Positions 58,560 through 64,000 of a DNA stretch of 64,000 nt are shown here, piece after piece; position 1 is the first letter of the stretch, and every line of letters starts with the position of its first letter. The DNA lies in the NCBI GenBank assembly GCA_032622095.1, contig CP136061.1:167593107-167657106 (forward strand), written 5' to 3'. The DNA is from Siphonodentalium dalli. Taxonomy: Eukaryota > Mollusca > Scaphopoda > Gadilida > Siphonodentaliidae. The notes under the pieces were generated by a model. That model did not search any database and was not told the DNA's origin. It was given only the letters and a program-made list of their open reading frames with translations. The position numbers and the translations under genes are program-made.

Positions 58560-58960
58560 TTCCATGGTCTTTATCTCTTAGTGACTCAGGTTGGTAATGT
58601 CGTCAGCTATTTTTGGCCACTTCCCCTTTTTGAAGGCATTGATTTTGCGCTCTATTTGCTTCTTGGTGTTAGGTTTGTTTGTGCAATCTGTCACTATGAT
58701 GTCATTATCAGATATCCCAAGTGTCTTGCTTGTCGCTTTGATCAATTCAGGATTGTCAGTACAAGGTCAAGGACATTTTCTTCTCTTGTTGGATTTCTCT
58801 GTACATGCAGTCCATGTTCAACGCATATGCCGATCAGTGCTCTCTGGACATCAATATCAGCTGCCCTGGCATTGAAATGTGGTTATGCTGCTGATAGGTC
58901 TTTCTTGAATGTGGCGATTGATACTCCTGCATGATGATCTTGTTTTGTACCTCATTCTTC
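58560..58960 (-). pseudogene. LINE endonuclease fragment
   Basis: On the minus strand, pieces in two or more frames read as the C-terminal half of an APE-type LINE endonuclease: ADIDVQRALIGICVEHGL, then PTREENVLDLVLT, then LGISDNDIIVTDC followed by a basic linker. SDxDxV is the conserved SDH-type end of the catalytic domain, here SDN. Frameshifts and stops show that it is dead. It may belong to the same class as the RT fragment at 48553. Confidence 0.65.
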
Positions 58961-59037
58961 TTAGGCATCAACCGCTATGGGAGATCCGGGATCAGATTGA
59001 AGTTCCCCAGTTGAAGTTATTGATGTTCACACATTAA

Positions 59038-59516
59038 AGGTACTCAATCCGTAAAGAGGGTCCCCATCTCAACAGATTCCAACAACAACAATCCGATCAG
59101 AGGGTCCTATATTACTATTTCTTTGGCTTTGGTGGTAAAAAATATTTGATTCGAGTCGAGGAACCCATCAAACAAAGCTCAGAGTTATTAGATATTGATT
59201 TTTTAAATTTGTTAATTGCTCGAGATGAGTACTAATAACTGCCGTCAATTTGGTAACCTGCTCGAGATTTTACGCCAAAACTCTATTCAAACAGACAAGG
59301 ATGGATAACTCTATAATCAAGTGGTAATAATAACGAAATTTTGACTGTCTTCTGGGCCAGAAAGAATTCCCGATAATGAAAAATAATAGATTTCTAAAAT
59401 CGATATCTAACAAATCTGAGCTTTGATGGGTGACTTTCTCGACTCGAATCAAATATTTTTGACCCCCGAAGCCATTGAAATAGTAATTGAGAGGAGTTTT
59501 ATCGGATTGAGTACCT
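59038..59516. mobile_element. TTAA-type foldback MITE (GGTACTCAATCCG family), copy 3
   Basis: TTAA at 59034-59037 and 59517-59520. Ends are AGGTACTCAATCCG and CGGATTGAGTACCT. Near the left end there is a repeat of ATCCGATCAGAGGGTCC after AGAGGGTCC, a small internal duplication. The arms contain ATTACTATTTCTTTGGCTT. Confidence 0.85.
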
Positions 59517-59718
59517 TTAATCACCTGCATTTTCTCTTCTGCAAATTAGAGCAAAAAGAAACTTAAGAGAATAGTTACTTCCCAGACATTGAGGCCTTAA
59601 GCAGAATGAGGTCCCCAGAGGGTGAAGTTGGTGATGCTAGTCTGCTGTGTGGGGTAGCATCAGTAAATTTTGATCATGCCATGAATCTCTACTCTGGCTA
59701 ACACCCGTAGAGATATTA

Positions 59719-59880
59719 ACCCTTTCAGTGCCAAGTCCGATTTTTGTATCAACCCATATTTCTTTGATCATTTTTCAAATTTATTGATTGTAATAATGTG
59801 ATACATTGATGGAAAGAGCTCTTAGAATACTGGTGAAAAGGCGGGTCAATTGAGCACAATATGTTACCAGTACAGTGTAA
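59719..59880. mobile_element. Left-end stub of the CAGTGCCAGG piggyBac-like family
   Basis: TTAACCCTTTCAGTGCCAAG followed by TCCGATTTTTGTATCAACCC matches the left end of 14972-15328. The right end was not found. Confidence 0.6.
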
Positions 59881-59911
59881 CCCTTTGAAATAAAAGCGCC
59901 AAAACTACAAC

Positions 59912-60081
59912 CACAGGAGCTTGGAATTTGGTCAAACCCCCTCTTTTATTGGCAGAACCACCACCCGGGACCATATGAATTTGGTCAAACCCCCTCTTTT
60001 ATTGGCAGAACCACCACCTGGTCCCGGGTGGTGGTTCTGCCAATAAAAGAGGGGGGTTTGACCAAATTCCAAGCTCCTGTG
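59912..60081. mobile_element. Hairpin MITE with 7-bp duplication, copy A
   Basis: Ends CACAGGAGCTTGGAATTTGG and complement. Exact 7-bp flanks CTACAAC (59905-59911, 60082-60088). The left arm has an internal partial duplication (AATTTGGTCAAACCCCCTC twice). The palindrome is otherwise almost perfect. Confidence 0.85.
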
Positions 60082-60137
60082 CTACAACGCAATGTTTGGT
60101 GTGCAGTCAAATTGTGACGTTGTATACAGCGTAATAC

Positions 60138-60261
60138 CACAGGAGCTTGGAATTTGGTCAAAACCACTCTTTTATTGGCAGAACTACCACCGGGGACCTA
60201 TGTCCCCGGTGGTGGTTCTGCCAATAAAAGAGGGGTTTTGACCAAATTCCAAGCTCCTGTG
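60138..60261. mobile_element. Hairpin MITE with 7-bp duplication, copy B
   Basis: 124 bp, nearly perfect palindrome around GGGGACCTATGTCCCC. Exact 7-bp flanks GTAATAC (60131-60137, 60262-60268). Same family as copy A, 56 bp away. Confidence 0.88.
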
Positions 60262-60897
60262 GTAATACACATGAAAATGTCGTGGTAACATCAAAGAATG
60301 CCGGACTGCTGCTGAGTATGGATATTTTGTGCACGGAATTTCTGTGCATGAAACAACTCACGCTCTGAGATCCCTTGCAAAACATATCCCCAATATGGAG
60401 ATAAAGTCAAAGTATGGTCAATAGTTTCGTTATCCCGCGTGAGGCCCAAAACACAAATGCATAAACAACGACCCACGTGTTCACATTTCCCACCAAAATG
60501 CAATTCTATTTCATAACATGGGCTAAAACTCTGTTCCATAGCAGTGGTCGTCAGTACAGTTGTTGGACTAATGCAGGCGTTCGGAGTTTGAACGATTTCG
60601 CTACCATTCATATTTTGCCACTATAAATATCTTCTGCAGTATTATGACGTAACAGCGCACAAATAGTTTTATGATTTACAGAATATATCCTTTCGGATTC
60701 ATTTTCACGGAAGCTACCTGTTTTTCGGAAATTATTTGGAAATACGTAATTCAATTCTCCTTGCTAGGTATCAATGGTCAATGCATAGATGCTTTTTTGT
60801 GTTTAATTATACCTGCCAGAATCGAATAAATTTGTAAACACTATAACTGGTAGCTTGTTCTTTTATTTAGTCTTCAATCAGATGGCGGTCTCATACT

Positions 60898-61211
60898 ATC
60901 TTTGAATCTATTTCGTGTCCAAGTGATTGAACCCAATAACTTCATATTACACGGGATATGTCGGGCAGGTGTATTGCCATGCTTATATTTAATCATATCA
61001 GACTGTTTGCGTGATGCCAATAGGTTCTTTTTAGGCTGTTACAACTGCGTTTTACATTCAATACTACAGTTGTATTGCGTACGTTTATTGGGTGCATATT
61101 GCGCTTAGATATTAGAATATTTTTGTTGGTAAAAGCCGATGTTCAACTGCGAGGTACGATTAATTTCCGATGGGCTATTATCGGCCGATTCCGATTATCG
61201 GAACATCACTA
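60898..61211 (+). mobile_element. hAT-A MITE, right-end fragment
   Basis: Matches the last 0.35 kb of the hAT-A copies (TTTGAATCTATTTCGTGTC to GGAACATCACTA) with several differences, so it is older than the three full copies. Confidence 0.85.
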
Positions 61212-61482
61212 ACATTGAAGGGACGGGCGGTCTTTGTTTTAAGTTATAATTTAGAAATAACATAAAATTATGATAATTTCCTCAAGAATATATACTAATA
61301 GTACAGCATAATGATGATATGAATGCGATATTATTCACAATTTTTAATTTCTCGCGAAAAGCAGTGGATTGTTTGTATGACGAGTCACAATATTGCGCCA
61401 TTTCCTTATTTAGATTCGCGCGCTTTACGTCGGTTGTAGAACACCTAATTTGGGGCGCTTAAAACTTACAATACGATTCATC

Positions 61483-62219
61483 TAGGGTCCTGCGAAAATT
61501 CGATATTCGATTTGAGATTCGAAATTCAAATTCAATTCGAATTCGATTCGAAATTGCCAACTCGAAATTTCGAATATACACTGATGGAAAAGTAGGCTGT
61601 TTACGGGCAGGTACACACGTCGATCTTAGCTGTTTTGTGCCATTTAATTACAGAAAATAATGTATATATGTACCTTATAATTCTCATTGTACATCGCGAT
61701 TATATATATTAAATATAAGTATAGACAGCAATTAGCCACTATAGGACAACTAAATACGCCTGATTTCTATCTTTGAACATGGTAGCCAAAAGCTCGGAGA
61801 TCGCCGATGGACCAGCACTACATAAACAGGCTACACTGCGACTGTTGTTGCATCTTAAAGTTTTTAACAACGGGTGATTCCGAATGTTGATTAGCAATTT
61901 TGCATGCACATGCAATCTGTACAAATTTTGCGTGATTTTAATAATCCGTTTAGTGGTTATATATTAATCGTCATGACGGCCTCATGGACGTTTTAATCAA
62001 TTATCAATTGAAGTTAATAGTATTGCAAATGACGGTTCATCGCCACATAAGTTATGATGGAACTTCGTGCACGTAGTTCATGGAACGTTTCACAAATCGT
62101 TGACAAAACATGCCCAATTGAGATTACAACATACAGATATGATTCGAATCGATATTCGATATTCGATTCGATTTCCTGAATTCGATTCGATCAAAATCTC
62201 CAATTCGCAGGACCCTATA
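61483..62219. mobile_element. hAT element B, second copy (internally deleted)
   Basis: TAGGGTCCTGCGAAAATTCG to AGGACCCTA plus an extra TA, flanked by GATTCATC (61475-61482, 62220-62227). Shorter than 19042-20112, lacking the BED-finger part; the remaining halves join near 61812. Confidence 0.85.
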
Positions 62220-62227
62220 GATTCATC

Positions 62228-63380
62228 GTAATATTCCTTATTTGGTATGTATTACCAGATATAGGTTTATAGGAGAAAATACTAACAGGATTGAAAAATA
62301 TTCATCTCTTTGCGAGAACAATTATATTATGTACACGTTTTCTGTCCCAATCACGAAGTAATGTGGATTAGCTTCATTTTGAACTGATAGCGGGTAGAAT
62401 GGGTCGATTAAAATAAAATGTTTTGGGATTTGAATGCGATTATTGATTGCGCCAATAATTTTATCTATGCATTCCACAGTGCAACGGAACATTTTCATTG
62501 GACGATCAGTGTTTGTCTGTGAACAAACGTAACCTTTTTTATGTTTGTTTACATAGCCAATGATACAAACATGACAATAACATGCAATCTCTGATATTTA
62601 TTATTTGTATAAGAACATCTGTCTATTATATAATATTCTTTCTGTTTATGGCGGTTTTAGTGGATGTGACGATTTAAAAACCTATATCCACAGGGAAAGC
62701 CGCCCGTATCTTTAAACATACAATAATCTACTTCACATTAGGGGGTGGTCCCAGCCAGGGCCCAAGCTAGGTATTGAAAACAGGGAGAAATGAAGTCTCC
62801 CTCTGCAGATTTTAGGGAGACTTGAGCCAGAATAGGGAGACTTATAAAAAAAATACTTACTAATTTTCAAAATTCGCTTTATTTATCTGCACATCAATAA
62901 ATAAGATAAAACAACAAGATAAAACATATTTAGCAAGATACATCACAAGTATAGCACCTGTATAGATCGATAATCTAAAATTTTAACTAAATTTATAACT
63001 TGAATTTTTTTTTAAACTGTTGACTTTTATCTGAAGAAATTAATTGTCTACTTCATAACTTTTAATATCTGAATTGTTATTATAAATTTAAATTTTTGGA
63101 AATGGCTTTTGGCCACTGCTGTAATGTGGGTGTCCGTTAACATAAACAATAAGGACTAATTAAGGAGGTGTAAAAGCTTTTAATTTTGTTTCTAGAGAGT
63201 TTATTGTTGAATACCATCATCACGACCGTCAGTGTTGTCTGATGATATAAATCCGATTAAAGCAATAAACTTGACGATAGTGGTTAATGTGTTCTTAACA
63301 GAGACCAGTTGAGCTTATAATATGCACCAGCAGGTTATTTAAATACCAGCATTGAAACGAAGTAGGCCTACATATGGAGG
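62228..63380. other. No recognisable gene
   Basis: AT-rich DNA. A GGGAGAC(T/A) motif repeats a few times near 62780-62850. Nothing else recognised. Confidence 0.3.
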
Positions 63381-63394
63381 GTTATTAGGGTCAC

Positions 63395-63800
63395 AATCCT
63401 AACTTCACATTTTAATTCTAACTTAACATTTTAATTCTTACTTAATATTTTAATTCTAACTTAACATTTTAATTCTTATATTTTAATTCTAACTTAACAT
63501 TTCAATTCTAACTTAACATTTTAATTCTTATATTTTAATTCTAACTTAACATTTCAATTCTAACTTAACATTTTAATTCTTATATTTTAATTCTATTTAC
63601 ATCATATTTACATTCTATTTACATTCTATTTACATTCTATTTACATTCTATTTACATTCTATTTACATTCTATTTACATTCTATTTACATTCTATTTACA
63701 TTCCAGAAACATTCTATTAACTCTAACTTAATATTTTAATTCTTACTTAATATTTTAATTCTAACTTAACATTTTAATTCTTATATTTTAATTCTAACTT
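63395..63800. repeat. Minisatellites: TTAATTCTAACTTAACAT-type and an 11-bp TATTTACATTC array
   Basis: Two simple arrays are interleaved. ATTTTAATTCTAACTTAAC-like units flank a run of about ten TATTTACATTC units (about 63592-63705). The flanking array resumes after it, so the 11-bp array probably expanded inside the first. Confidence 0.9.
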
Positions 63801-64000
63801 TACAGGCCTTTCCATTAGTCTAATTTGGGGACACCGAACAAACCTGCCGGACCATGGTTCCGGCAGGTTTGCGAAAATTTGAGATTTCAAGACCACGAAA
63901 CGCCATTTCCTGGCTTCTCAGACTATTTCAACCTAATTGTATTGAAGATTTTATACTGTAATCTTTCATTTCTAGTCCATTTCACATTTTCAGAGCAATA

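Noticed and set aside
61739-61924. Minus-strand frame in the second hAT-B copy
   Set aside because: It is antisense to the deleted transposase region and has no domain.

Overview
The window is animal nuclear DNA: AT-rich, with GT-AG introns in its one multi-exon gene and mostly filled with transposable elements. The repeat types suggest a marine lophotrochozoan, most likely a mollusc and perhaps a bivalve. They include divergent tandem units around a GTCCGGATGATAACT-type core, hAT and piggyBac-like MITEs, a Ty3/gypsy element with about 1.2 kb LTRs, and MULE and LINE fragments. The species guess is an inference of low confidence. A 100-base N gap (13402-13501) marks a scaffolded assembly.

Host-gene region (about 3.5-6.7 kb). 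Two genes are transcribed divergently from a shared 458-bp interval. On the minus strand is a four-exon gene (3527-5624) for a 198-residue protein of the KptA/Tpt1 RNA 2'-phosphotransferase family. It keeps the Arg-His-Arg-Arg catalytic residues but has HMT where the family usually has HGT. On the plus strand is an intronless 190-codon gene (6083-6655) for an SGNH/GDSL-fold hydrolase-like protein. These are the only two convincing host genes.

Repeat-rich left half (1-34.9 kb). From left to right it holds a 1.9-kb TIR element, a 193-bp satellite, TTAA-flanked foldback elements, a MULE transposase fragment, arrays of CTTAAG-centred palindromes, a small ORF running into an in-frame 141-bp minisatellite, and two tandem MITEs. 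These are followed by a 5.9-kb foldback element (16.56-22.44 kb) whose loop carries a hAT element with a BED-finger remnant, several piggyBac-like MITEs built around the same 70-bp hairpin, a 3.0-kb TIR element with subterminal repeats, and a frameshifted FLYWCH/MULE transposase pseudogene (31972-32994, minus).

Nested retrotransposon (34999-56021). A minus-strand Ty3/gypsy element is flanked by near-identical LTRs and a 4-bp CTAA duplication. It sits in an older element made of CTTAGTCA repeats. gag is intact and ends in a textbook -1 frameshift signal. pol is broken by a hAT MITE in the protease, two frameshifts around RNase H, and a composite hAT insertion just before integrase. The composite is the most striking structure here: two hAT MITE ends bracket a captured piece of the same family's gag, and the whole 2.2-kb unit is flanked by one 8-bp duplication, so it seems to have jumped as a unit. 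Further insertions are a third hAT MITE and a 5'-truncated LINE in the leader, and a 4.6-kb element with terminal hairpins in the 5' LTR.

Right end (57-64 kb). This holds a LINE endonuclease fragment, another TTAA foldback element, two hairpin MITEs with 7-bp duplications, partial and complete hAT copies, and an 11-bp minisatellite near the edge.
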